From: a bacterium
GTDB lineage: Bacteria; Armatimonadota; JACIXR01
Length of the DNA: 64,000 nt
Assembly: GCA_014360495.1 (NCBI GenBank)
Contig: JACIXR010000001.1
Coordinates: 310,001 to 374,000 of the forward strand
Direction: 5' to 3'
Shown here: positions 27,223 through 36,700 of the stretch, piece by piece
Layout: each line of letters begins with the position of its first letter
Position numbering within the stretch: position 1 is the stretch's first letter
Program-made: the position numbers and the translations under genes
The notes under the pieces: model-generated
The model's input: the letters and a program-made list of their open reading frames with translations, nothing else
Database searches by the model: none
Told to the model about the DNA's origin: nothing

Positions 27223-29088
27223 ATGATAGGAGTGGAGGAGATACCGGAAATCGCCGTGGCGATTGAGGTGGAAGCGGAGAAGGAGAAACCCGCTAAGGTC
27301 GACGAGGTCCCCTTGGAAAAAATAGAGAAAATGGTCAATCTCCGCTGCGTTCCAGAGGTTCTCAAGCGTCTTCCCGGAACGGAAACTTATTATGGACCTG
27401 GTCTCGGCGCATCTATGCCCGTCGTTAGGGGAAACGATTCCAAATGGACGCAGGTTCTCCTCGAGGGAGCCATTCTTTCTCCCATCGGTAGACCATTTAT
27501 GCTGAATATGATGCCCCTAACCGCGATAGAGAGCATTGAGGTAATTAAGGGACCTGCTCCTCCCCAATATCCAGGCTCAACTATAGGTGGATTGGTCCTC
27601 CTAAAGATGAAGAGCGGAGATAAATATCCCGGTTCGGGAGCGAAGTTAACCCTTGGCTCATATGATAGGCAGACATATGAGCTGTGGAGCGGTGGAGGAA
27701 GCGAGGAAAAAAACTATTTCTTTGCTCTAAACAAGGAATTCTATACCGGATGGGAACCCCATCAGAAAAAGAACTTCACCGAAGCGTCTTTAAAGCTGAA
27801 TTTCTCGCCTGGGGAGAAATCCAAGCTCGCAATAGTGGGGACATCTCTAACGGGCATCCTTTGGGGATTGAAGCAGAAGGGTCCCAATCCCGCTAAGAAG
27901 TGGCTTCCCGAGTGGACGATAGACCATAGGGCGCTTGCCTCAATCACTTACAGCAAACAAGTTAGCGAGAAATCAGATTATTTCCTGAGGTTTGTCCCCT
28001 TCTCATTTTCAGGCGAGCAGAAGATACAAACTTACCCCGATGGACCTGCCCTTATGCCTTGGCGATATGCTCTATGGAAAGCAGAGTATCAATATAACCT
28101 TCGCCCCACTTCCAATTCAGTCTGGGTGTTTGGTCTAGGCTACCAGAAAGATACTTTAAGGTCTCCCGGGCAAATTACCTATAAAGACATTATCAACACA
28201 TACGGAGGTAGCATCCCTGCTTCCCTTTGGAAGAAGCATGACCTCACCTATAATTGGGCTTTCGTTCAGAATACCTTTACCCCCTCTGAGGGAAGGGCTT
28301 ATACTTTCGCTCTTCGCTACGACAATGCCGACCCTGGCAAGACGATATATTCTCCCTTCCTCAGCGCCCACTTCTCGCTTAACCCAACAAGCAGGATGAG
28401 GTTAGCTATAACAAAAAATAGGAGATTCGCTGACCTCCACGAGCTTTATGGAGAGGGGGTATTCAAGGGTAATACAGACCTTAGACCGGAAACGGGATGG
28501 ACATACCAGCTCGATTGGGAAAAAAGAATAGCGAATTCCTCCAAGCTTGACCTCACTATTTATCACACCAAGCTTGATAATGTGATAGGTGCCGACGCAA
28601 GCACGAATAACCAATATATGAATATTGGCAGGGCGAGGTTAAGGGGCATTGAACTGCGATATGAAAAGGAGATGCCCAGCGGGCTTTGGTGGGCGAGCTA
28701 TACTTATCTTGATGCGAAGGACCTCGTGAACAATAGGGACTTGGTGATTATTTTCCGAACTGCCTCTCCTAAAAATATGTTTAAAACGGGGTTCAGCTGG
28801 AAGGGCAATAACGGGATGAGCTACGATTTAGAGCTATTAGCCTATGGACCGAGGAAGACCGATGTTGATAAGCCCACAGAAGTTAAACAGGACCCTTGGA
28901 AAGGCGTAGTGATTCCAACGCAGGTCGGTGGCTATGCTATAGTCAATTTCAAGATAAAGAAAAGCGTGGGGAAGGATGGAGAGCTTGCTTTCTCCGTTGA
29001 GAATCTGTTTGACAAGGAATACCAAGACCTTCTCTTCTATCCAGCTCCCGGCAGATGGATAAACTTAAGCTACAGCAAGAAATTCTAA
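27223..29088 (+). CDS. TonB-dependent outer-membrane receptor
   Basis: Outer-membrane transporter driven by the TonB system (621 aa from the first in-frame ATG). The N-terminal plug is visible: IEKMVNLRCVPEVLKRLPG, MPVVRGNDSKWTQVLLEGA, and IESIEVIKGPAPPQYPGSTIGGLV (about residues 35-130). The rest is a beta-barrel with alternating aromatic strands. FSVENLFDKEYQDLLFYPAPGRWINLSYSKKF closes the protein with the terminal Phe typical of outer-membrane proteins. The annotated frame lacks a signal peptide; the true start is probably the out-of-frame ATG at 27161. No ligand can be inferred. It converges with the GT2 gene, 4 bases away. Its presence indicates a diderm cell envelope. Confidence 0.85.
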   Translation: MIGVEEIPEIAVAIEVEAEKEKPAKVDEVPLEKIEKMVNLRCVPEVLKRLPGTETYYGPGLGASMPVVRGNDSKWTQVLLEGAILSPIGRPFMLNMMPLTAIESIEVIKGPAPPQYPGSTIGGLVLLKMKSGDKYPGSGAKLTLGSYDRQTYELWSGGGSEEKNYFFALNKEFYTGWEPHQKKNFTEASLKLNFSPGEKSKLAIVGTSLTGILWGLKQKGPNPAKKWLPEWTIDHRALASITYSKQVSEKSDYFLRFVPFSFSGEQKIQTYPDGPALMPWRYALWKAEYQYNLRPTSNSVWVFGLGYQKDTLRSPGQITYKDIINTYGGSIPASLWKKHDLTYNWAFVQNTFTPSEGRAYTFALRYDNADPGKTIYSPFLSAHFSLNPTSRMRLAITKNRRFADLHELYGEGVFKGNTDLRPETGWTYQLDWEKRIANSSKLDLTIYHTKLDNVIGADASTNNQYMNIGRARLRGIELRYEKEMPSGLWWASYTYLDAKDLVNNRDLVIIFRTASPKNMFKTGFSWKGNNGMSYDLELLAYGPRKTDVDKPTEVKQDPWKGVVIPTQVGGYAIVNFKIKKSVGKDGELAFSVENLFDKEYQDLLFYPAPGRWINLSYSKKF

Positions 29089-29092
29089 AGCC

Positions 29093-30259
29093 TCATCTGG
29101 TGATAAAGCCGTGAGGCGTTTTCGTTTCCGCCCAGCTCCTTATCGTGAAGGAGCGAAGGAAGGATATCAGCCAGTGAAAAGAGAAAAGGAAGAAAGCGGG
29201 AAGATAAAGGATATCCTTTAGCTCTTTCTGGCGAATCGCTCTGTAAACAAAAAATGTATACATCGCTATTAAAGAGATGAGCCAGAGATAAACGGAGGGA
29301 AACCAGAATGTTATTCCCAAGCCGAGTTTTTGGAAGGGGTAATAAAGGGCGGTGATAAGGGCGCAGAGATACCAGGGAAAGTAAAAGAAGGGAGAGAGCA
29401 TATATATAATATCAAAGAGGGGGAAGGGTTGAAACATTCGTTTTCTCAAAATTTTGAAGTGTCCTTTAATCCACCGAGCTCGCTGGATTATCAGGGATGA
29501 CCAATAAGGAGGCTTCTCATCGTAGCATTCAACATCAGGTGCATATACGACCTTAATCCCTCTTTGAGTTAACTTACAGTAAAGGTCGAAGTCCTCTATC
29601 AGCTCGTTTTCCCATCCGCCAACTTCCTCCAAAATTTTCCTTCTTATGACCACCCCTGTCCCTCCTATTGTGCAGGAAAGCCCGAGCGCCATCCTCCCTT
29701 CCCAGAAGGGCATGCCGAAGAGGTCGTACTCTAATTGCTGACATTTCGTTAAGAGGTTGAAATTAGCGTTCTTCGTCAGCAACCTCGCTTGGATAGCTTG
29801 GATTTTCTCGTTGGAGAAATAGCCGATGATTCTTTGAAGGAAGTGAGGTGGGACCCTGTTATCAGCATCCATTTGGACGATTATCTCTCCCTTGCAATGC
29901 TTTAATCCCTCATTTAAAGCGAGCGCCTTCCCTGCTTCTTTTGTCTTTAGCTCTATGACCTTTAGGCGTTCATCTTTAAATAAACTTGCGACCTCAAAAG
30001 TTCTATCTGAGCAATTATGGCAGATGACGACTAATTGAAATTTTGTATAAGTTTGTTTAAGAAAATCGCTCAAAATATCTGAGATGACTCGTTCTTCGTT
30101 GTGGGCGGGGATGAGGATTGAGATGAGCGGGGAGTAGGAGGGTGAATTTTTGTTTGTTGCTCTTTTATAAGCAAGGCTGGAAAGCAGGATGAAGAGCCAG
30201 GTGAAGGAGATGGCGAGCATAAAGATTGTGGCGGGAATAGTTAGGAAGGACAGGTCCAT
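29093..30259 (-). CDS. Membrane glycosyltransferase, family 2
   Basis: 388-aa inverting glycosyltransferase. One N-terminal TM helix is followed by a GT-A domain with PAHNEERVISD, the DxD metal-binding MDADNR, GGTGVVIRR, the catalytic ED in ELIEDFDLYCK, and the QxxRW motif (QRARWIKGH). Three or more TM helices close the protein. The QxxRW motif marks processive enzymes such as cellulose, hyaluronan or poly-GlcNAc synthases, so it may make an exopolysaccharide. It is preceded after 6 bases by a small membrane protein in the same transcript. Confidence 0.88.
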   Translation of the reverse strand: MDLSFLTIPATIFMLAISFTWLFILLSSLAYKRATNKNSPSYSPLISILIPAHNEERVISDILSDFLKQTYTKFQLVVICHNCSDRTFEVASLFKDERLKVIELKTKEAGKALALNEGLKHCKGEIIVQMDADNRVPPHFLQRIIGYFSNEKIQAIQARLLTKNANFNLLTKCQQLEYDLFGMPFWEGRMALGLSCTIGGTGVVIRRKILEEVGGWENELIEDFDLYCKLTQRGIKVVYAPDVECYDEKPPYWSSLIIQRARWIKGHFKILRKRMFQPFPLFDIIYMLSPFFYFPWYLCALITALYYPFQKLGLGITFWFPSVYLWLISLIAMYTFFVYRAIRQKELKDILYLPAFFLFSFHWLISFLRSFTIRSWAETKTPHGFITR

Positions 30260-30265
30260 GGTCTA

Positions 30266-30553
30266 TCAAGCGGGGAGCGGCGGAGCAGAGGGAAGGAAAC
30301 CCAGGGAGAAGGTGAGGACTAATAGGACGAAGAGTGCACAGATGATGACGAGGAGGAAGAAGAGGAAATCTTTGGTTTTCTCTATCCCCAGGAGGGAGAG
30401 GAAAGTAGTGGAGTTTCCTCTTTCATATTTAAAAATTAGGGCGGTGAAGAGGAAAATAAGGAGGATAAGCGAAAGTAGAAGTAGGGGGTAAAGTATTAGG
30501 GGTGGATAGGGAAGCAAAAAATAAATAAAATTTCGCTTCGCTATTTTTTCCAT
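30266..30553 (-). CDS. Small membrane protein linked to the GT2 glycosyltransferase
   Basis: 95-aa protein with two strong TM segments (about residues 15-40 and 60-85) and a short polar loop (KYERGNSTTFLSLLGIEKTKD). It resembles no family I can name. It is the first gene of a two-gene unit with the GT2 enzyme and could be a partner subunit or assembly factor. I set the start at the ATG 30553 because the longer reading from 30592 begins inside the -35 box of a good promoter. Confidence 0.5.
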   Translation of the reverse strand: MEKIAKRNFIYFLLPYPPLILYPLLLLSLILLIFLFTALIFKYERGNSTTFLSLLGIEKTKDFLFFLLVIICALFVLLVLTFSLGFLPSAPPLPA

Positions 30554-30563
30554 ATTTCCAAAA

Positions 30564-30592
30564 ATAATAATATGGATGAGGTAAATGGTCAA
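30564..30592 (-). promoter_or_regulatory. Promoter of the GT2 unit (TTGACC-N17-TATTAT)
   Basis: On the minus strand TTGACC (30592-30587), a 17-nt spacer and TATTAT (30569-30564). The -10 box ends 10 nt before the ATG at 30553; no Shine-Dalgarno is present. Confidence 0.6.
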
Positions 30593-30718
30593 ACTTTTAT
30601 TTGGTTTTAAGAAGGGATTGATTTATATGGATTAAGGGTTATTACCTTCTAAAGAGCTCTTAGGGATGAAAAAATCTCCTGTATTGGCAATCTCACAAAC
30701 AAATAATCAATAAATAAG

Positions 30719-30837
30719 GGAGTAGAAGAGGCAAAGGAAGCTTTCGGCGTTTCCAAATGGAGCTTCTTCTTTGGGGTTTATAGTCAAGCAATATGGGAAA
30801 TCTCCTAAGGTGTCTCAAATGTTATGGAATTATACAA
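30719..30837 (+). mobile_element. Internally deleted transposase remnant with 3'-end block, copy C
   Basis: 30719-30765 reads GVEEAKEAFGVSKWSFF, the N-terminal helix-turn-helix type sequence of an integrase-fold transposase. It is fused almost directly to the C-terminal block (30783-30837: VKQYGKSPKVSQMLWNYT). Everything between has been lost, so the element is a non-coding relic. It abuts the promoter of the second DUF6785 gene. Confidence 0.65.
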
Positions 30838-30861
30838 ATTCGTGGAATTGCGAAGGGTTCT

Positions 30862-30870
30862 TGGTATAAT
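30862..30870 (+). promoter_or_regulatory. Extended -10 promoter of the second DUF6785 gene
   Basis: TGGTATAAT (30862-30870) is a perfect extended -10 element (TGnTATAAT), which would make up for the lack of a clear -35. Seven bases separate it from the ATG at 30878: a leaderless mRNA is predicted. Confidence 0.6.
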
Positions 30871-30877
30871 ATTTTTA

Positions 30878-32785
30878 ATGTTCAAAAAAGCGATATTATT
30901 GGGTATCCCTCTTTCCGTTCTCGTCTGCCTGGTGGTTTCCTTCGCCGAGCTCGTCGTGAGCAGGGGTGGCAGTATGGAAGGGGTTCTCCTCGGCGGCTCT
31001 CACCTTCCCGCTGGCGCCATTGCCTTCCTCCTCCTTCTCCTCGCTTTCAACGCAATCTGGAGAAAATTAAGAAACAGGATCCTCCTATCCAGCCGCGAAC
31101 TTTTGATAATTTATGTTATGCTTATTGTCGCTGCCCTGCTTTCCTCATTTGGTTTGGGTGAGCAACTCATCCCTAATCTCGCAGGCGTGAATTACTTCGC
31201 TACCCCGGAGAATAAATGGAGGGAGCTTTTCTTCTCCCATATCCCTCGCTGGCTCGTCCCCTGGGACCCAAATGGACCGGAAAAGCAGAAGATTGTGAGG
31301 GATTTTTACGAAGGGCTTCATTATGGAGAACCAATCCCCTGGAAAGCTTGGCTTATCCCCCTCATATCCTGGAGCGTCTTCGCACTACTCCTCTTATCTG
31401 CCATGTTCTTTATGGCTAAGCTCATAAGAAAGCAATGGATAGAAGTGGAACGTCTAACTTTCCCCTTGCTTCAACTCCCATTGGAAATGTGCAGGGAAGA
31501 GACATCAAGAAGTTTTTTTAAGAACAAGCTGATGTGGATTGGCTTTTCTCTCCCCTTCATATACCATTCCATAAACGGTCTTCACAAGTTTATGCCCTAC
31601 ATCCCGGAACTCCCGGTAATCTATAATCTAAATCAGCATTTCCAAACCCGCCCTTGGTCGGATTTATTCGTGATTTATCTCGTCGTTTCCTTCTCGGTAG
31701 TAGCGATTGGTTTCCTTCTGCCCTCCGATATTTCCTTCAGCTTCTGGTTTTTCTTTCTATTCTTCCGCACGCAGGAACTTTTCGCCTCAATGTTCGGGGC
31801 AACCTTGGACAATATGCCCGTCTATCCTGCTCGCTTCTTCGTAGGTTATCAATCAACGGGAGCCTGCGTCGTGGTTGCAATTTATATGATTTATTTGATG
31901 AAAAGACAGATAAAGTCAGCCTTTCGCAATTCCCCTCAATATGTCATTGGGCTTTTGGTTTCTATTTTACTTATGATTATCTGGATGTGGCTGGCGGGAA
32001 TGAATGTTCTGGTTGCGGGAGCCGTTATAATCTCCTTCCTCGTTTTCATAGTCCTCGTATTATCTCGTTGTGTCTCGGAAGTGGGATTATTGATGATTCA
32101 GGGTTTATTCCGCCCCATAGATATCATCGCCCTCACTATGCCTCGTGCCTCACTCGGAGCTGGCAATCTCGCTATTATGTCTCTAATGGATGGAGCTTTT
32201 ATGAGAGATGTGCGAGGAATTTTGCTTCCCACCTTTATGGATGGATTCAAGATAAGCGATGTAACTCAAACAGAAGAAAAGAACTTCCACATTGCCTTTT
32301 TAGTCGGCATTCCCATTGTGATGGCAACAGTCTTGCCTCTACAACTCTGGATTATCTATAGACACGGCGGAGTAACCCTCAATAACTGGTTTCTTCTCTC
32401 CAATCCCCAGCTTTATTTCCAGCAAAGCGCTTCAATCCTCTCGGCGGGCTCTCCTACCTACGATGTTCGTGCCCCAATTTTCTTCGTAATCGGTGGATTC
32501 TTCGCCCTTTTCCTCTATATGATGAGGACGAGATACTGGTGGTGGCCCTTTCATCCATTGGGTTACGCAATGGGAGCAACTTGGCCAGTAATTGTTTATT
32601 GGTTCCCCCTTTTCATAGGCTGGTTCATAAAAGTATTCGTCAACAAATATGGAGGATTGAAACTTTTTGTTCAGGCAAGACCTTTCTTCTTGGGGATGAT
32701 ATTGGGAGAGTTCGCAACTGCTCTTTTATGGGCATCAATCTGCTCCCTTGTGGGCGTTCCCGCTCCTTACATTCCCCTCTGCTAA
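30878..32785 (+). CDS. DUF6785/DUF6784-type polytopic membrane protein (second paralogue)
   Basis: 635-aa multi-TM protein parallel to 16100-18211 over its whole length. Shared landmarks are NYFATPENKWRELFF, IPRWLVPWDPNGPEKQK, FYEGLHYGEPIPWKAW, LSRCVSEVGLLMIQ, WWWPFHPLGYAMGATWP and ARPFFLGMILGEFA. The ATG at 30878 is preferred to an earlier one at 30824 because the earlier start lies within the transposase relic and before the TATAAT box. The last 4 bases overlap the convergent sialidase-like gene. Function unknown; transport is likely from the topology. Confidence 0.75.
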   Translation: MFKKAILLGIPLSVLVCLVVSFAELVVSRGGSMEGVLLGGSHLPAGAIAFLLLLLAFNAIWRKLRNRILLSSRELLIIYVMLIVAALLSSFGLGEQLIPNLAGVNYFATPENKWRELFFSHIPRWLVPWDPNGPEKQKIVRDFYEGLHYGEPIPWKAWLIPLISWSVFALLLLSAMFFMAKLIRKQWIEVERLTFPLLQLPLEMCREETSRSFFKNKLMWIGFSLPFIYHSINGLHKFMPYIPELPVIYNLNQHFQTRPWSDLFVIYLVVSFSVVAIGFLLPSDISFSFWFFFLFFRTQELFASMFGATLDNMPVYPARFFVGYQSTGACVVVAIYMIYLMKRQIKSAFRNSPQYVIGLLVSILLMIIWMWLAGMNVLVAGAVIISFLVFIVLVLSRCVSEVGLLMIQGLFRPIDIIALTMPRASLGAGNLAIMSLMDGAFMRDVRGILLPTFMDGFKISDVTQTEEKNFHIAFLVGIPIVMATVLPLQLWIIYRHGGVTLNNWFLLSNPQLYFQQSASILSAGSPTYDVRAPIFFVIGGFFALFLYMMRTRYWWWPFHPLGYAMGATWPVIVYWFPLFIGWFIKVFVNKYGGLKLFVQARPFFLGMILGEFATALLWASICSLVGVPAPYIPLC

Positions 32786-33726
32786 TCCACACGAAAAACG
32801 CAGCGCTTTATCGCAACTCTCCTATATGTATAGGTTAGATGAATGTAGCCATCCCTGGTTTGGAGGAGGCAGGGATAAGAGAATTCTCCTTCCTCGCTTT
32901 CAACATCAATTAAAATCTCCCAGTTTTCTCCGTCTTCTGAATATGCAAGGGTAAGGGGTGTTCTTTTGGTCGCGGAATTATTGAAGGCGAGAAGTATCCC
33001 GCCATCCTTTAGGGAGATTGCGTCTATGCCGCTATTGGGATTTGGGAGAGCGATTGGCTTGGGGGAACTCCAATTTCTTCCCCAGTCCTCTGAGCGGGAC
33101 ATCCAAATGTTTTGCCCCTCCGAACCACATCGCATATAGGCGAGAAGCACACCCGCGGAGAGCTCAATTACAGCTGGTTGGATAATCCCCACTTGTGCAA
33201 CGAGCTTATGGGTGGGAAACCAGCTTTTCCCTTTATCTTCTGATATGAGGAAAAAGGATGTCCAATCCCGCTCATCATACATTGGCAGGATTATATCCCC
33301 ATTTGAGAGTATTATGGGTTTATTTCGGGTCATCCAGCCAAGCTCTTCCTGAAGGATTATCGGTTGCTCCCAGCTCTTTCCTCCATCAAAAGAGAGTTGA
33401 TATTTCACCTTGCAGGTATCCCATCCTTTCCCGAACATCGTTACGAAAAAGAGCCAAAGAGTATTTTGCTCGTCAAGGAAGAGGACGGGATTCCCCTCCG
33501 GGAGGTTAGGCGTATCGGCTATTACCCTTGCTTGCGACCAGTTATCCTTTTGTTCATCAAATTGGCTTGCGAGGATGGCACTATCGGAGCTTCCCTCATA
33601 TGCACCCGCATAGAAAGCGCAGAGGAGATTGCCATTGGGAAGCTCCGCAAGAGTTGAGGCGTGGCAGGAGGGAAACCTCCCGTTAGCCTGAAAAGGAAAA
33701 TCTTCTTTAAGGAGAGAGATTTTCAT
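32782..33726 (-). CDS. BNR-repeat sialidase/neuraminidase-like protein
   Basis: 314-aa six-bladed propeller candidate. Four Asp-box (BNR) motifs are visible: SFDGGKSW, SEDKGKSW, SEDWGRNW and a degenerate SEDGENW. FPSCHASTLAELPNGNLLCAFYAG resembles the start of exo-sialidase-like domains common in Planctomycetes and Armatimonadota. There is no signal peptide, so it is probably cytoplasmic, or exported some other way. Catalytic Arg triad members are possible (TRNKPII, MRCGSEG), but I cannot confirm sialidase activity. It converges with the DUF6785 gene with a 4-base overlap. Confidence 0.75.
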   Translation of the reverse strand: MKISLLKEDFPFQANGRFPSCHASTLAELPNGNLLCAFYAGAYEGSSDSAILASQFDEQKDNWSQARVIADTPNLPEGNPVLFLDEQNTLWLFFVTMFGKGWDTCKVKYQLSFDGGKSWEQPIILQEELGWMTRNKPIILSNGDIILPMYDERDWTSFFLISEDKGKSWFPTHKLVAQVGIIQPAVIELSAGVLLAYMRCGSEGQNIWMSRSEDWGRNWSSPKPIALPNPNSGIDAISLKDGGILLAFNNSATKRTPLTLAYSEDGENWEILIDVESEEGEFSYPCLLQTRDGYIHLTYTYRRVAIKRCVFRVD

Positions 33727-33760
33727 TTTTAGTTGAGAACCCGTTATTTTTAAGGAAATT

Positions 33761-33785
33761 GGCGGGCTCCCTTCGGGAGCCCGCC
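33761..33785 (-). terminator. Terminator of the pseudopilin/propeller operon
   Basis: Perfect 11-bp stem GGCGGGCTCCC/GGGAGCCCGCC with a 3-nt loop, 8 bases past the stop of the giant gene; AATTTCC and further A/T follow on the minus strand. Confidence 0.7.
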
Positions 33786-33793
33786 ATTCCTTC

Positions 33794-36700
33794 TTATCTC
33801 CAGAAGGGAGAGGAGAAGGTCTCGTAATAGATTGACGCCATTACCTCCTTAGACGATGTCCAAGAAAGCCATATCTTATCCATATATGGACCAGGTAGAT
33901 AATTCCCATACGCCGATAGCTGGCTCTCGTTTGTGATGTTATCTATCGGCACCATCCTCTCCGGATTGAGAACAGTCTCCTCCTCCAGAAGAGGCACAAC
34001 CTGCTGATTATTGAAGAGAAGCGTTATCGTCCTCCCCTCATCCTCAGGAGCGAAGTAAATTATCCCTGTTAAGGGGTCCATAGGATACCACTCATAGGCG
34101 CCTCCCGCCACCTTAACCCAAATCGTCCCCTTTGCATCCATAAATGCGGTTGAACCGTATGCACTCTGAGGAGGAATAAGCGAGAGAGCCCTCACCCTTA
34201 TCGCTTTGTGGAAGAGAGTGACCTGTCCTTGTGCTAAGGGAGAATGACTTCTCCGCCAGAAGAGATGGATTCTATCCCTGTTTAGGTATGTCGTTTGAGG
34301 ACTACGGGGGTCTCTTTGACCTTGCCAACCGGGGTCTCCAACGGGTGGATGAAGCTTATTTATGGAGCTCTCAACGACAGCGAACGGCTGAGCGTCGGTT
34401 AGAGGGGAGTTTGTGAGACAGAGAACGCGAGGACTGTATTCAGCAATTACATCTCCAGAGAAGGGCTGCTGGAATGTTATTACGCCGGCGACGGTATCCA
34501 TCCAAATCTTTCCGAGCTGAGCATCATCAACATACCATTTCTGCTTATCGGTATCCCATCGCCAACCCGTTATCTCTCTTCCATTTGCCCAAATGCGAGG
34601 TGCTAAATTGGGGTCATCTCTTGTTGTGAGCCAGTAGATATGCTTTGACCAATAAATCGTTCCTGTCTCGTTCCTCTGAAGAACTTCGCTATAAACTCTC
34701 GGGAAAGCAAGCATCTGCCCAGATAAGGTGAGAGAACCTGTATTAGCATTATAGTTCAAGGGATAGCGAGAGAGGAGAATCTCCATATTCCCTCTTGTGT
34801 TTAGGAAGCCAGCATAGATGAGCTCCAAAACTGGAGTTGGTTGACCGTTAACATTCATAATTCGCCAGAGAGGGAAGGGGTCCTTTGCGTATGATACCTC
34901 AGCGGGAAGGCTAACTCTCCTATCCCTCTGCCAGGAGTTAATATCCATTGCGTTGGGATTGCTGTTGTAGAAGATTTGCCAGCTGCCTTTACTACCTGAG
35001 AACCAGAGGAGAAGCGCCCAAGGGGTTGAAGTTGGAGTATAATTAGCGGGTATTATCGTGAGGCGAGGTGAATTCTTATAGCCAGCGTCGGCGCCAATCT
35101 GATATGGAGTGATGCCATCGGGCGAATAGAAGATTCTGCCATCCCAGACTTGGCTGTTTTGGCGGAAAGCCCATCCTCGCCAGAAGAGATGCAATCCGGT
35201 CGCATCGCTGAACCACGAAGGCTCAGTATGCTTGATGTAAATGGGTGGGTCTGTGTTGGGGTCGCCAGTGGGATTGCCGATAGGGGGGAAGAGCAGTGTG
35301 TTGTCGGAGCTCGCAACAACTGTGGCTGGGTTAGTATCCCAATTGGGGCGGTTATTCTGCAAATCATCGTATATGTGGATATCGGGCCATTCAGCTGACG
35401 GAACCGATGGAATCGCGTTTACAACCGGCGTTGCGATTAGCTTGGTCATCAATAGGCTCCAAGTATTGAGGTTTGCATCATCTCTGCGGGAAAGGGCGAG
35501 GTAAACATCGCCAAGACCGGTTTGCGTGGTCATCCGTGCTATTGCTGGCCATTGAAGGACTTGTGCCAATAGGTCAGGTTTGTGGAAGGCAACGATGGCT
35601 TCAGAAACCTCTACCTTCAAGACGGGATTGCTCATTGCCTCGGGCTCAATAGATGTCCCAGTATAAGGGTCTCTCTGTAGCACGAGGTCGTTGTTCAAAT
35701 CCTCGTAGATGTGAAGAGTGGAGGAGTAAACGCCGACAGGCTGAGCAGTGGGAACGAAGGCAAGGGTGGTTGTGAATTGAGCGGAAGTGGGTTGAGAGGA
35801 ATCGGGAGGAGCTTTTCTGATCATTCCGGGGCTTCCCGCTGTGCTGTAGATTGCGGGGAATTGATTGTAATCTACATTCGTGAGAATTAAAGTACGGGAG
35901 AGGAAGACGGAGGGGTCGGTGCTATCGCTTATCATATGCTCCCTATCGGCTCTTAGATAGAGGAGATTGATATTTCCCGTATTGCGAACAGTGAAGGTTT
36001 TAGTGGGAAGGGGAGTTGCAGCACTGGGGAAAGTTCCGTGAGGAAGCTTGCCGAAATCTATCACCGATTCATCAACTGTTAGGCTTGGGGTTGGAGGAAC
36101 GACGACTCTCAGGACTAGATTCCTATAAGCTTCTTCTTGGAAGTTTACGGGTGTTCCTGAGTTGGGGTCCCACACATAGGGAGCTCCCCAATATGGGCTT
36201 GAGAAGCTGCAGACGCCTGTGTTCCTTTGACCGCGGTAATTATCCCAGAAAATTCTCAACATAAATGTTCTATCTATAAGACTGGCGTTTTCTTGATGGT
36301 CTCGGTTCCATGTGCGGTAGCCAAGGGGTGGGTTGGGATTGGGGACCCAAAATCCGTTTTGGGCGTCCCAGACATAGCCGTCAGCGGGAGGTTGATAAAT
36401 CGGTATATGGACATAGATATCAATATCACGATATTGCCCAGCGGGAATGCTGATATCGCCCTGCGTGAGGTCAACTCCGTCTCCCGTTACCGCTCTCACC
36501 CTGCTTCCCGGGATATCCGGATAATCTGCGTCCGTCTCATCGGGAAGGGAATGTGGAATAATCGTTATATTCCCATTCATCCTCTTTATATCGGGCGATT
36601 CAACACGGATATGATTTAGCTCTATCTTGGAATCATTGTAGATGCGAACGGTGATGCGCGCGGATGTTTGATTATGCTGGACATCGCCGAAATCGCAGAA

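Noticed and set aside
30554-30592. TTG start for the small membrane protein of the GT2 unit
   Set aside because: That TTG is the first half of the TTGACC -35 box; the ATG at 30553 follows the -10 box.
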